Source: Ensifer canadensis | GTDB taxonomy: Bacteria; Pseudomonadota; Alphaproteobacteria; Rhizobiales; Rhizobiaceae | Direction: 5' to 3' | Length of the DNA stretch: 64,000 bases | Assembly: GCF_017488845.2 (NCBI RefSeq) | Contig: NZ_CP083370.1 | Span: 1,984,001 to 2,048,000, forward strand | Part shown: in pieces, positions 19,631 to 27,054 of the stretch | Numbering within the stretch: position 1 is the stretch's first letter | Layout of the letters: every line of letters starts with the position of its first letter | Notes under the pieces: generated by a model | Database searches by the model: none | What the model saw: only the letters and a program-made list of their open reading frames with translations | Told to the model about the DNA's origin: nothing | Program-made: the position numbers and the translations under genes

Positions 19631-20455
19631 GTGACGAGCACACGCGACGATACCATGGCCTTCTACCGCGACAACGCCGAGACTTATGCGGCACGCGACC
19701 GTCAACCGCCGACGGATCGTCTCGCCGCCTTCATCGCCCGGCTTTCGCCCGGTGCCGCTGTGCTCGATCTCGGCTGCGGTGGCGGCCACGACAGCCTGCA
19801 TCTGATCGAGGCAGGGCTCGAAGTCACGCCCTGCGACGGATCTGCGGAACTGGCGCGCGCGGCAGAGCGGCGGATCGGCCGCAAGGTCGAGATCGTCACC
19901 TTTCAGGACATCGAGCGGAGCCAGAGGTTCGACGCCATCTGGGCGGAAGCCTCGCTGTTGCACGTGCCGCGCACCGAATTGCCTGACGTGCTGGTGCGGG
20001 TGCACAGGGCCTTGCGGCCGGGCGGCCTGCTGCAGGCGAGTTTCAAGGCGGGCGAACGGGAAGGCCACGACCGCTTCGGCCGTTACTTCAACTATCCCTC
20101 GGCAGCCTGGCTCCGGACCTGTTTCGAATGGGCCGGATGGTCGAACATCCACATCGAAGAAGCGGACGGCGGCGGCTACGACAACCAGCCGACCCGCTGG
20201 CTGCATGTGACGGCCACGGCTGACCACGCAACGCCTCGAAGCGGGCTGCTTCCCTCCTGCGCACGCAGACGGACACTCCGCGCGTCGGTCAGCACCATCG
20301 ATCGAAAAATGAAAGGACCACGCGTTCAGGAGGACTGTACCGCCCGCAGCAACTGCCGCTTTGCGCGGCTACTGCCTGTTTCCTTAAATCCTATTCGATT
20401 TAAGGATAAAAACTTGCGGCCATTCAAAGTGCGACAGCGACGTTTGCGCGTCTAA
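19631..20455 (+). CDS. Class I SAM-dependent methyltransferase with repeat-encoded tail
   Basis: S-adenosylmethionine-dependent methyltransferase, 274 residues as read. Motif I is VLDLGCGGGHDS (44-55), motif II around VTPCDGS, motif IV AIWAEASLLHV, and the ALRPGGLLQASFK strand is typical. Homologous sequence ends near residue 195 (PTRWLHVTA). The next 50 residues look non-conserved, and the last 27 (from residue 248, RLLPVSLNPIRFKDKN onwards) are encoded inside a family A mosaic repeat. Either the original stop was lost, or the tail is untranslated read-through and the true end is a frameshift I cannot see. Start is GTG 19631 with GAGGAATACCAA upstream. Substrate unknown. Confidence 0.82.
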   Translation: MTSTRDDTMAFYRDNAETYAARDRQPPTDRLAAFIARLSPGAAVLDLGCGGGHDSLHLIEAGLEVTPCDGSAELARAAERRIGRKVEIVTFQDIERSQRFDAIWAEASLLHVPRTELPDVLVRVHRALRPGGLLQASFKAGEREGHDRFGRYFNYPSAAWLRTCFEWAGWSNIHIEEADGGGYDNQPTRWLHVTATADHATPRSGLLPSCARRRTLRASVSTIDRKMKGPRVQEDCTARSNCRFARLLPVSLNPIRFKDKNLRPFKVRQRRLRV

Positions 20456-20476
20456 ATAAAACGCGCGGCGCTGTAG
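20372..20476 (+). repeat. RIME-like mosaic repeat, family A copy 5 (inside a reading frame)
   Basis: Copy with CTGCCTGTTTCCTTAAATCC at the left and ACGCGCGGCGCTGTAG at the right. It overlaps the last 84 bases of the methyltransferase reading frame and contributes its stop codon (TAA in TCTAAATAAA, 20453-20455). Confidence 0.85.
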
Positions 20477-20556
20477 GGCACGGGCGGATCAGCACCAGAA
20501 AGCAAAGGCCGGCGACCCGCTCTAACGACGCGAACAGTTCAAGCCAAAACCTTATC
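20477..20556. other. Short gap
   Basis: Nothing recognisable between the repeat and the small membrane protein encoded on the other strand. Confidence 0.3.
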
Positions 20557-20655
20557 TCAGGCTTCGCGACTAAAGTAACTCAGGATCAGAAGCGTGCAGA
20601 TCGCGCCGATGATCAGCGCATCGAAAAGTGCAAAGTGCTCCAGAATGTTTGGCAT
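20557..20655 (-). CDS. Predicted 32-aa membrane protein
   Basis: Small gene of 32 residues, too short for usual gene finders. It begins MPNILEHFALFDALII, has one continuous hydrophobic segment (about residues 9-27, containing GAICTLLIL) and ends YFSREA. It is preceded by GGAAGGAGGATGTACC, a strong ribosome site seven bases before the ATG. Likely a single-pass inner-membrane peptide, N-terminus negatively charged; function unknown. It is isolated, between a mosaic repeat and an AT-rich stretch. No homologue is known to me; translation is inferred from the ribosome site and membrane-segment pattern. Confidence 0.6.
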   Translation of the reverse strand: MPNILEHFALFDALIIGAICTLLILSYFSREA

Positions 20656-20859
20656 GGTACATCCTCCTTCCCACTAAACCTATGAGAGCATAATTTTGTT
20701 CCAATGGAAAGCTTTTCAGGAAAATATACTTTATTGATCAACGTCAATTCAGAAACACAATCTTGCAACGCAACAGAAAAATACTGCAACGCACAAACGG
20801 ATTACCAGTCAAATTCCACGGAAACCTCAACCAGAAAGAGTATCGCGGAGGTAACAGTC
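20656..20859. other. AT-rich intergenic region
   Basis: About 200 bases clearly richer in A and T than the surroundings (for example AATATACTTTATTGATCAAC at 20722-20741). Probably promoter region of the 32-aa gene on one side and of whatever is expressed at 20860 on the other. No gene with credible start seen. Confidence 0.35.
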
Positions 20860-20940
20860 ATGGCTCGCAACCGTCCCCAGGCTGGCTGGTTGCGTTACAT
20901 GGCCGCGCCGACCAGTCCGGCCACGAACGTCTCCCGATAG
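20860..20940 (+). CDS. Possible 26-aa basic peptide
   Basis: Short frame of 26 residues beginning MARNRPQAGWLRYM, ending with TAG. GGAGGT is eight bases upstream of the ATG, which is the main reason to list it. The peptide is basic, has no membrane segment, and has no recognised family. It could equally be chance; read it as a candidate only. Confidence 0.3.
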   Translation: MARNRPQAGWLRYMAAPTSPATNVSR

Positions 20941-21030
20941 GCTAAAGCTCAGGTGGGCCCGATGGCCGCCGCACCGTACAGGCAATGATCGCCGCAGGCC
21001 GACCCTCAGTCTTGCTGAAAGCTCACCGGG

Positions 21031-21942
21031 TTAGCGTCCGCGCTCGAATTTCGGTTCTGCCTGACGTGCCGTCCGCCGTGGCTTGAAAAGCATATCCTTG
21101 GCGGCAAGCATCGCCCCGACCGTGATCATGACGCAGGCGACCGCGATCGACCAATGGAACATGCCAAACCCTGCCAGCAGCAGGACGATGACCGAGAGCA
21201 GCGGCGCGGCATAAGAAACAGCGCCGAGGATCATGATGTCGCCGTGCTTGCAGCCATAGTCCCAGGCGTAGAAACCCGCTCCGAGCGGTATAGCGCCCAG
21301 AATGGCGATCGCGGCCCATTGCACCGACGTTTCCGGCCAGACGGTGGTTTCCAGTGTCAGATGCAGCGCAAGCGCAACGACTGCGGTGATCAGGCAATAA
21401 CCCGCCACCACATCGGTTGGCACCTGGCCGAACCGGCGCGACAGTACGGAATAGCCGGACCAGACGAAGGCGCAGAACAGGGCGATCAGATGGCCAGGCT
21501 TCACGCCCTCGGCCAGCCCGACGCTGCCGCCCTTGGTAATCACCAGAATGGCGCCGGCGAGACCGAGGATCACGCCGAGAATGTGGTGCAACTGCAGCCT
21601 CTCGCCCGGCAGGAATGCCGCAAACACCACGATCAGCAACGGCCACAGATAGGCGATCAGGCTCACCTCGACCGGCGGCGCCGACTGGATCGCGAAGAAA
21701 TAGGCGCAGTGGTAGATGCAGAGCCCGGCAGTGCCGAGCGCCCAGACCTGCCATGGCTGGCGCAGCGACTTGATTGCGGCCGGACGAAAGACCCAGCTCG
21801 AGGCTCCGACAAGCCCGCCAAGCAGAAACGTCATCGCGGCCAGCTGAAACGGCGGGATCGGCCCGGCAGCGGTGGAAAGAAGCGCAAGGAACGACCAGGT
21901 CACGATCGCCAGAAAGCCGATCAGCGTCGGTATCGTCGTCAT
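21031..21942 (-). CDS. EamA/DMT-family transporter
   Basis: Drug/metabolite transporter superfamily exporter of 303 residues with ten hydrophobic segments and the two EamA halves, close to the aromatic amino acid exporter YddG type (YLWPLLIVVFAAFLPGERL in half one, SYAAPLLSVIVLLLAG in half two). Inner-membrane location. ATG 21942 is chosen because GGAGG lies nine bases upstream; starts farther out (to 22014) are not hydrophobic and have no ribosome site. Stand-alone gene. Confidence 0.88.
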   Translation of the reverse strand: MTTIPTLIGFLAIVTWSFLALLSTAAGPIPPFQLAAMTFLLGGLVGASSWVFRPAAIKSLRQPWQVWALGTAGLCIYHCAYFFAIQSAPPVEVSLIAYLWPLLIVVFAAFLPGERLQLHHILGVILGLAGAILVITKGGSVGLAEGVKPGHLIALFCAFVWSGYSVLSRRFGQVPTDVVAGYCLITAVVALALHLTLETTVWPETSVQWAAIAILGAIPLGAGFYAWDYGCKHGDIMILGAVSYAAPLLSVIVLLLAGFGMFHWSIAVACVMITVGAMLAAKDMLFKPRRTARQAEPKFERGR

Positions 21943-22210
21943 GTCGCATGGCCTCCATCCGCAAGCGCATGTTTTCGCATGGAAAGGGCGTTCTCCACTG
22001 CCGCATACGGTCAATCGCTAACGGAAATGCGACGTGGCGGCGCGTTGGGGCATCGCCCCCTTTGTCACATCAAGCGGATTGATGGTTGCGCGCGCTGCAC
22101 CGCCTTGAGCTGGCGCCACCTCCAGGAGAAGTCATGCGGAAATTCGAGGCGCGACCAAGAACCATTGCGCCCTATATTGCGGGCCGCCGGCGCGTTGCGC
22201 CGAACGATCG

Positions 22211-22242
22211 CGACCCGAAACCGCGCGGGCGGTTTCGGGTCG
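22211..22242. repeat. Perfect 14-bp inverted repeat
   Basis: CGACCCGAAACCGC, four bases, GCGGTTTCGGGTCG. It lies 56 bases downstream of the small lipoprotein gene on the minus strand. There is no T run on either side, so it is not a standard intrinsic terminator; it may still stop transcription or protect the mRNA. Confidence 0.6.
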
Positions 22243-22297
22243 TCGATAGGAGGCAACATAAGGCCGGAAGCATTGATCCGTCCTCACGCGCCGTGCG

Positions 22298-22606
22298 TCA
22301 GGCGGCCGGCTGGACCGACTTCACGCTGCCGCTGGTGTCGACGATGCAGTTGAACTTTCGTCCGCCGGCGTCGAGATCGACGCTGTAGGATGTCGCGTCC
22401 AGCTGGCGCGAGCTTGTGGGCAGAACCTTGCTGCTATCGACCTTGGCGGTGCCGGCCGCCGCATTGGCGCAGATCAGCTGCAGATCGGCCGGCGCCGTCT
22501 GCAAGCTCGTGCGCGCCATTTCCTCCGGCTTCGGGGGCGCCGACTGGCAGCCGCCGAGAATGGCAAGGCCAACGCCTGCCGCGACAAACAAGTTCCTTGA
22601 ACGCAT
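22298..22606 (-). CDS. Small lipoprotein
   Basis: Protein of 102 residues with a lipoprotein signal: lipobox LAILGGC with the lipid-bearing Cys20. The mature part has two more cysteines (LICANAAAG and KFNCIVDTSG), likely disulfide bonded, and a Tyr/Asp-rich beta stretch (DATSYSVDLDAGGRKFNC). Probably anchored to the outer leaflet of the inner membrane or to the outer membrane. ATG 22606 is preceded by GAGGGGACG. Function unknown; similar small lipoproteins are common in rhizobia. Confidence 0.75.
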   Translation of the reverse strand: MRSRNLFVAAGVGLAILGGCQSAPPKPEEMARTSLQTAPADLQLICANAAAGTAKVDSSKVLPTSSRQLDATSYSVDLDAGGRKFNCIVDTSGSVKSVQPAA

Positions 22607-22797
22607 CGTCCCCTCGATCACAAAAAGTCCTCCCCTTCCAGATCCTGTGGCTTGCTGCCCGGCCTACCCTTGTCTCAAAGGCAGGCTGAGATCAGACACC
22701 TGTCGCAACGCAATTTCCTAAACAGTCCGGTTTCATCACGCCTGCGAGACGCACCTGCCCGACACGCCGTCAGGTTCGCTGCCGCCGGTTTGTCTCG

Positions 22798-23508
22798 TCA
22801 AACACCCTTGTAGAGTGCCGCGCCCTGCATCAGCACGATCACCTTCGCCCCGACCTCCACGCGTGAGTGCAGGTCGGTGACGTCATCATTGTTCATGCGG
22901 ATGCAGCCGGACGACACGTCGAGCCCGATGGTCCAGGGCTCCACCGTCCCGTGGATGCGGTAGATCGTGTCCTGGTCGCCCTCATAGAGATAGAGCGCGC
23001 GGGCGCCGAGCGGGTTGTCCGGGCCGCCGGGCATGCCTGCCGCCCATTTCGCAGCGTTCGGATCGCGCGCCACCATTTCGGCCGGCGGCGTCCAGGTCGG
23101 CCACTCCGCCGTGCGCCCGACGCGCACGATGCCGGCCCAGCCGAAGCCCTCGCGGCCGACACCGATGCCGTAGCGGATCGCCTGCCCGCCGGGCTGGACC
23201 AGATAGAGAAAATGCTGGTTGCCGTCGATGATGATCGTGCCCGGCTTTTCCGCCGTGCGGAACGGCACCACCTGCCGGCGAAAGGCCTCGGGCAGCTGAT
23301 TGTTGCGGGCAAAATATTGCCGCGCTTTCTTCTTGTCGTAGTTGACCCATTTCTTGGTCCTGGCGTCATAGATCTGGGTCTGCGCCAGCGCCACCAGGGG
23401 GCCGAGACAAACGCCTGCGGCCAGCATCACCAGCCCGAGCTTGCGCGCCCGGGTCATGAACCTGGCGCGTCCTGCATCGGCTGCGTTTCGATCCGGTGTT
23501 GTCGTCAT
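22798..23508 (-). CDS. L,D-transpeptidase (YkuD domain)
   Basis: Exported L,D-transpeptidase of 236 residues, forming 3-3 peptidoglycan cross-links or attaching proteins to the wall. N-terminal signal anchor at about residues 22-42. Catalytic motif is present: HG in YRIHGTVE and the nucleophile Cys in SSGCIRMNN (HX-to-SxGC spacing typical; the usual S/THGC has Ser-Gly-Cys here). The start codon overlaps the stop of the upstream binding-protein gene by four bases (ATGA), showing translational coupling. Rhizobia grow from the pole with L,D-transpeptidases, so several paralogues are expected. Confidence 0.9.
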   Translation of the reverse strand: MTTTPDRNAADAGRARFMTRARKLGLVMLAAGVCLGPLVALAQTQIYDARTKKWVNYDKKKARQYFARNNQLPEAFRRQVVPFRTAEKPGTIIIDGNQHFLYLVQPGGQAIRYGIGVGREGFGWAGIVRVGRTAEWPTWTPPAEMVARDPNAAKWAAGMPGGPDNPLGARALYLYEGDQDTIYRIHGTVEPWTIGLDVSSGCIRMNNDDVTDLHSRVEVGAKVIVLMQGAALYKGV

Positions 23509-24458
23509 GGTTTCGCCCACCCGTCGATGCGTGCCGTGTTGTCGTCCACCCATTTCTTCGCGTAGTCGGCCGGCGCCTGCCGCTCGACCTCCAGCGCGTA
23601 GCTCATCTTCGTCACTTCTTCCGGCGAGAAATCGACCTGATCCAGGAACTTGGCGATGTCAGGATGTTTCTTGCCGAAGCCGGTGGCGTAGGCGATCTGG
23701 AAATGCGCCGCGTCCCAGGAGGTCGCAGCCGTCGACTTGCTGATCCACAAGGGGTCATCCGCACCGACGATCTTCCACTTGGCCGGATCGTGCGGCGGCT
23801 CCTCGATGCGCGCAATCTTGTGCAGCTCGAAGACGTGGTGCGGAGCATAGCAGTAAAACACCATCGGCCGCGCCGTCGCGATCGCCGCGTCAACCCCTGC
23901 CATTGCCACCTCTTCTTCCGCCTCGAACAGCGTCAGGTTGGCGCCATAGCCATAGCTGTTGGCCCGGGTGCGCTCGATACCGGTCGAAAGCCAGGTCGGC
24001 GCGCCGATCCAGAGCTCGCCCTTGCCGTCGCCGTCGGTGTCGAGGATCTTGGTCTTCTCGGGGTCGCTAAGGTCGGCGATCGTCTTGATCGTCGCTGCCG
24101 CCTCCGGCGTGGCACAGAGCCCCTGCCAGGCGGGCACGCTGCGTGCGCTGAGCGTTGCCACACCCTTGTCTGTCACATATTTCTTGACGATGTCCCCGAA
24201 ATTGGGCTGCCAGACTTCCGGCTGGATATCGACATCGCCGGTCTCGAAGCCGACGAAGGCGTTGAGCGTGCCGAGCTCCTTGACCTCGGCATCAAGGCCG
24301 AATTTCTTGGCAATGCTGACCTTGAGGATATTGGCCGTCGCCTGGCCGGACGGCCAGTTGGGCATGGCGATCACCAGATCCGCCGCCATCACGGGGGCAG
24401 CGGAGCCGAGCAGAAGCACCAGGCAAGCAGACATGCAGAACTCTAGACGTCTCTTCAC
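23505..24458 (-). CDS. Glycine betaine/choline-type ABC substrate-binding protein
   Basis: Periplasmic binding protein of 317 residues, ProX/OpuAC type, for a quaternary amine. It has a signal peptide (about residues 1-27, cleavage after VMA) and the family's NWPSGQATANILK start. Candidate aromatic-cage residues are in QPEVWQPNF, VPAWQGLCA and PTWLSTGIER. Start is GTG 24458 with GGAGGGG just upstream. There is no permease or ATPase gene near: the next gene, overlapping by four bases, is an L,D-transpeptidase. It must either borrow a transporter or act in sensing. A tandem operator-like repeat lies 71-113 bases upstream. Confidence 0.88.
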   Translation of the reverse strand: MKRRLEFCMSACLVLLLGSAAPVMAADLVIAMPNWPSGQATANILKVSIAKKFGLDAEVKELGTLNAFVGFETGDVDIQPEVWQPNFGDIVKKYVTDKGVATLSARSVPAWQGLCATPEAAATIKTIADLSDPEKTKILDTDGDGKGELWIGAPTWLSTGIERTRANSYGYGANLTLFEAEEEVAMAGVDAAIATARPMVFYCYAPHHVFELHKIARIEEPPHDPAKWKIVGADDPLWISKSTAATSWDAAHFQIAYATGFGKKHPDIAKFLDQVDFSPEEVTKMSYALEVERQAPADYAKKWVDDNTARIDGWAKP

Positions 24459-24528
24459 AGTCCCCTCCGAACAGCATTGACCGATCGACTTGAATGACTT
24501 GCGAATGCGTATTGAAAGCGGCACAGGC

Positions 24529-24571
24529 AGCGGGCGTACCCGCACCCCGGGAGCGGGCGTACCCGCACCCC
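24529..24571. promoter_or_regulatory. Tandem direct repeat upstream of the binding-protein gene
   Basis: AGCGGGCGTACCCGCACCCC occurs twice exactly, 24529-24548 and 24552-24571, with GGG between (23-bp period, about two helical turns). Each copy holds the dyad GCGGG-CGTA-CCCGC. The position 70-110 bases before the GTG start suits an operator for a dimeric regulator. Confidence 0.6.
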
Positions 24572-24768
24572 ATCGAATGCAACTGTTCCTGTATCCGGGC
24601 CGCTTACCGGCCCCGGCGCCGTTTTCCGCCGCCCTGTCTTCTTTGGCCGGCAGGATGCCTACAGGATCGACATCCGTCAACGCCCGGTTACACCGGACGT
24701 TGAAATGGCTGTGATTTTCTCTATCAGCCGGCAGTTGTCCCCAGAGCTGGCGAGCTATGGTCCAACCG

Positions 24769-25320
24769 TTATTTGACCGCAGGCAGTGCAGCCACCCGGC
24801 CGCGCCATCGCCGCCAGTCGAGCGTGGCGGCGACGGCGGCCGAAACCACGATCAGCAGCTCGGCCATGAAGGTCCAGTGGAAGAGGAAGTTGAGATACCA
24901 GGGTTTGTAGAGCGCCTGGACGTGCACGAGGTTCACGCGAAGATCCGATAACGGATGGAACCAGCGAATATCGGCGGCGACCGAGTCCAGGAGCAGATGC
25001 AACAGCACGTTCGCGAGCCCGACGCTGACGAGAATGAGCTGATTGCGCCTGCCACTCAGCGTCAACGCCAGCGCCAGAGCTGCTGCGGCAGCCAGCCAGA
25101 ACAGCGGCGTGTGCGTCCAATAGTCATGGTGCGCCGTTCGCCGGCCGTCGACCAGATAGAAATAGGCGAGATCAAAATCCGGCAGCACCGAACAGACAAT
25201 CCCTGTGGCAATGATCGCGCCGGATTGAGTCGGTCTACCACGCGCGATGAAACGGCTGAGCAGGTAGCCCGCCGGCAAATGAGCAACGAACAAGAACGAT
25301 CCCCCGGACAATTGACGCAT
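24769..25320 (-). CDS. DUF457/YdjM-type membrane-bound metal-dependent hydrolase
   Basis: Predicted inner-membrane hydrolase of about 183 residues. Metal-ligand-like motifs are seen: PDFDLAYF, HHDYWTHTPLFW and NVLLHLLLDSVA, typical of the membrane-bound hydrolase family that includes LexA-regulated YdjM. Four or five hydrophobic segments. The start is uncertain: ATG 25320 (MRQLSGGSFLFVAHLPAGYL) is chosen from family length; in-frame ATG 25350 and a TTG at 25386 are possible and none has a clear ribosome site. Confidence 0.75.
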   Translation of the reverse strand: MRQLSGGSFLFVAHLPAGYLLSRFIARGRPTQSGAIIATGIVCSVLPDFDLAYFYLVDGRRTAHHDYWTHTPLFWLAAAAALALALTLSGRRNQLILVSVGLANVLLHLLLDSVAADIRWFHPLSDLRVNLVHVQALYKPWYLNFLFHWTFMAELLIVVSAAVAATLDWRRWRGRVAALPAVK

Positions 25321-25531
25321 GACGCGAACAGGAACGCGATTGCAACTCATCTGGTCGAATTCGTGGCGACCTTGCGTTAGACGCAATTAAAGCTCACAGT
25401 ATCTTATCGACATTGGCCATTATGGCTTTTCGCGGCGTCAGAGGCTCTCGACCCGCCATCTTTTCCCATATCGAGCGTTGAAGTGTGCGCGCCAAGCACG
25501 CTCGACATCCCTCGAACGCCCATGTGCTGAC

Positions 25532-25735
25532 ATGATCACAGGAACGATCATGCGTTTCGACTTCAATCGCGGCTACGGCTTCGTTCAGCCGGAAGACGGT
25601 GGTCGCGCAGTCTACGTCGATGCGCGGGCGCTCTATAGGTCAGGCATCAAATCGATCTTTCCCGGGCAGACTTTCCGCTTCGAGATCTGGAAAGACGAAA
25701 AGGGGCGCATCGCCGCCCGCAACCTGCGGCTCTGA
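25532..25735 (+). CDS. Divergent cold-shock-domain protein
   Basis: Single cold-shock (OB-fold) domain of 67 residues, probably an RNA or single-strand DNA binder. The RNP1-like motif is NRGYGFVQPEDG instead of KGFGFI, and the RNP2-like motif is AVYVDARAL instead of VFVHFSAI, so the usual His is Asp. The rest (FRFEIWKDEKGRIAARNL) fits the family. ATG 25532 is a weak choice for ribosome site. It is isolated; the mosaic repeat at 25759 follows 23 bases after its stop. Confidence 0.8.
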   Translation: MITGTIMRFDFNRGYGFVQPEDGGRAVYVDARALYRSGIKSIFPGQTFRFEIWKDEKGRIAARNLRL

Positions 25736-25758
25736 CGCAGTCGAAACAGATCGTCCTA

Positions 25759-25862
25759 CTGCCTGTTTCCTTAAATCCTATTCGATTTAAGGATGAAAAC
25801 ATGCAGCCACTCAAAGGGCTACAGCGACCTTTGCACGTCTAATAAGACGCGCGGCGCTGTAG
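25759..25862 (+). repeat. RIME-like mosaic repeat, family A copy 6
   Basis: Full copy, CTGCCTGTTTCCTTAAATCC to GACGCGCGGCGCTGTAG. Together with family B at 25891 it fills the gap between the cold-shock-like gene and the next operon. Confidence 0.9.
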
Positions 25863-25890
25863 TCGCAACGCCGCGCAAATGCCGGCGATA

Positions 25891-25995
25891 GAGCACATTG
25901 CGCAAAAGTGCGTAGCGGTTTTGCGATCACGGCATGCGCAAAAACAAGAGCTTGAAACGCAATAAGCGCCCCTCGGAGATCGCGGCCCGCTTTAG
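25891..25995 (+). repeat. Mosaic repeat, family B copy 2
   Basis: GAGCACATTGCGCAAAAGTG, GCGGTTTTGCGATCACGGCA, GCGCAAAAACAAGAGCTTGA and a CGGCCCGCTTTAG end. The end joins directly to AGAAGGAG, the ribosome site of the gene at 26007. Confidence 0.85.
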
Positions 25996-26006
25996 AAGGA
26001 GACGTC

Positions 26007-26294
26007 ATGTTCAGCCGAACCAAGCACCGCACCGTCCACTTCAGTGAACCCTTCCAATTGCCGGATGTCGAAGGAGTGCTCGCGGCTGGAGACTATGAGG
26101 TGGATGATGACGAGGAACTGATCGAAGGCATTTCGTGGCTCGCCTATCATCGCGTCGCCACCTTCATCAAGGTGCCGGCAACCGCGGACAATGACCATCG
26201 CATGCGCATGGTCGCAATCGCGCCGGATGAGCTCGATCGCATCATCGCTATCGACCGCGCCAAGCATGCCTTCGTCCCGGCACCCCAACCCTGA
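26007..26294 (+). CDS. Conserved small protein
   Basis: Cytosolic protein of 95 residues without a known function; similar proteins occur in other rhizobia by recollection (start VHFSEPFQLPDVEGVLAAG, then YEVDDDEELIEGISWLAYHR). It is acidic in the middle and likely folds as beta strands. Strong ribosome site GAAGGAGACGTC before the ATG. It is the first of three small genes (26007, 26310, 26623) with short gaps, probably one operon. Confidence 0.7.
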   Translation: MFSRTKHRTVHFSEPFQLPDVEGVLAAGDYEVDDDEELIEGISWLAYHRVATFIKVPATADNDHRMRMVAIAPDELDRIIAIDRAKHAFVPAPQP

Positions 26295-26309
26295 AGAGGT
26301 CAAGAACCA

Positions 26310-26525
26310 ATGCCCGCACATCGCTTCGCCGTTGGATTATCGGTCCGTCTCAGGGATCGCAGCCATATCTCGCCGATTGCCGCGGAAACCTACCGCATCA
26401 CCGCCATCATGCCCGTTCGCGACAGCCAGCCCCAGTACAGAATTCGCAACGACGAACTTGGCCAGGACCGCGTCAGCAAAGAGGAAAACCTGGAGCCGAT
26501 CGAGTGGGGCATGCCCCGCCACTAG
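26310..26525 (+). CDS. Conserved small protein
   Basis: Protein of 71 residues, no recognised function. It begins VGLSVRLRDRSHISPIAAET and continues YRITAIMPVRDSQPQYRIRN, a pattern of beta strands. Such short proteins of unknown role are frequent in Rhizobiales. It lies 15 bases after the 26007 gene with GAAGAGG 12 bases upstream. Its TAG stop is in the first bases of the family C repeat (26523). Confidence 0.6.
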   Translation: MPAHRFAVGLSVRLRDRSHISPIAAETYRITAIMPVRDSQPQYRIRNDELGQDRVSKEENLEPIEWGMPRH

Positions 26526-26608
26526 ATCGCTTCGGAAACGCTCTATCTGTTTGTTTTTACGCATTTCCGGACGGAAAACCGCTTCGCACTTTTCCTGGAA
26601 ATGCTCCA
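26523..26608 (+). repeat. Mosaic repeat, family C copy 2
   Basis: TAGATCGCTTCGGAAACGCT, TCTATCTGTTTGTTTTTACG, GGACGGAAAACCGCTTCGCA and TTTTCCTGGAAATGCTCC. Shares about 75 bases with the copy at 11684-11789. It provides the TAG stop codon of the gene at 26310 and lies inside the three-gene operon. Confidence 0.8.
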
Positions 26609-26622
26609 ACCGAGGAACCGCC

Positions 26623-26823
26623 ATGACCTATTACGGAAAACTGAGACAGCTGCTCCAGTGGAAAGGCGCGCCGGCCATGGTGCCCATCACCAAGCCGCCG
26701 ACGCGAAAACCGTCTCTCCGCAAGCCAAAAACCCTGTCGGACGACGAGCAGAAGGGTGCGAACGAGAGCGCCGTCAAATCGCGGCGCGGCCGCGAAACGC
26801 TGGAGCGGCATCGCCTCTTGTGA
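26623..26823 (+). CDS. Small basic protein
   Basis: Protein of 66 residues, highly basic (KPPTRKPSLRKPK), no recognised family and probably mostly unstructured. Ribosome site GAGGAACCGCC precedes ATG 26623. It lies right after a mosaic repeat and before cspA on the other strand. The evidence is position, ribosome site and composition only. Confidence 0.5.
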   Translation: MTYYGKLRQLLQWKGAPAMVPITKPPTRKPSLRKPKTLSDDEQKGANESAVKSRRGRETLERHRLL

Positions 26824-26957
26824 ACGGTGGCAACGGGATTTGTTTGAACACGCGCCACGACGGCAAGGGCGCAGGCAGACGGGCGAGCCCGAGGGCGCGG
26901 TCGTCTGTGACGACGGCAATCGCCACGCGTCGCAGTCTTGCGGGCTGAAAAGCGCCC

Positions 26958-26994
26958 AAAGAAAAAGGCCGGGAAATCCCGACCTTCTCAATAT
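26958..26994 (-). terminator. Intrinsic terminator of cspA
   Basis: On the minus strand: GGTCGGGATTTCCCGGCC followed by TTTTTCTTT. It lies about 65-95 bases after the cspA stop. Confidence 0.8.
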
Positions 26995-27054
26995 CGTCTC
27001 AATGGCCAGTGCCAGTACATCCGTGGTCAAGGACCAGAGACGAAATATCGGTGA

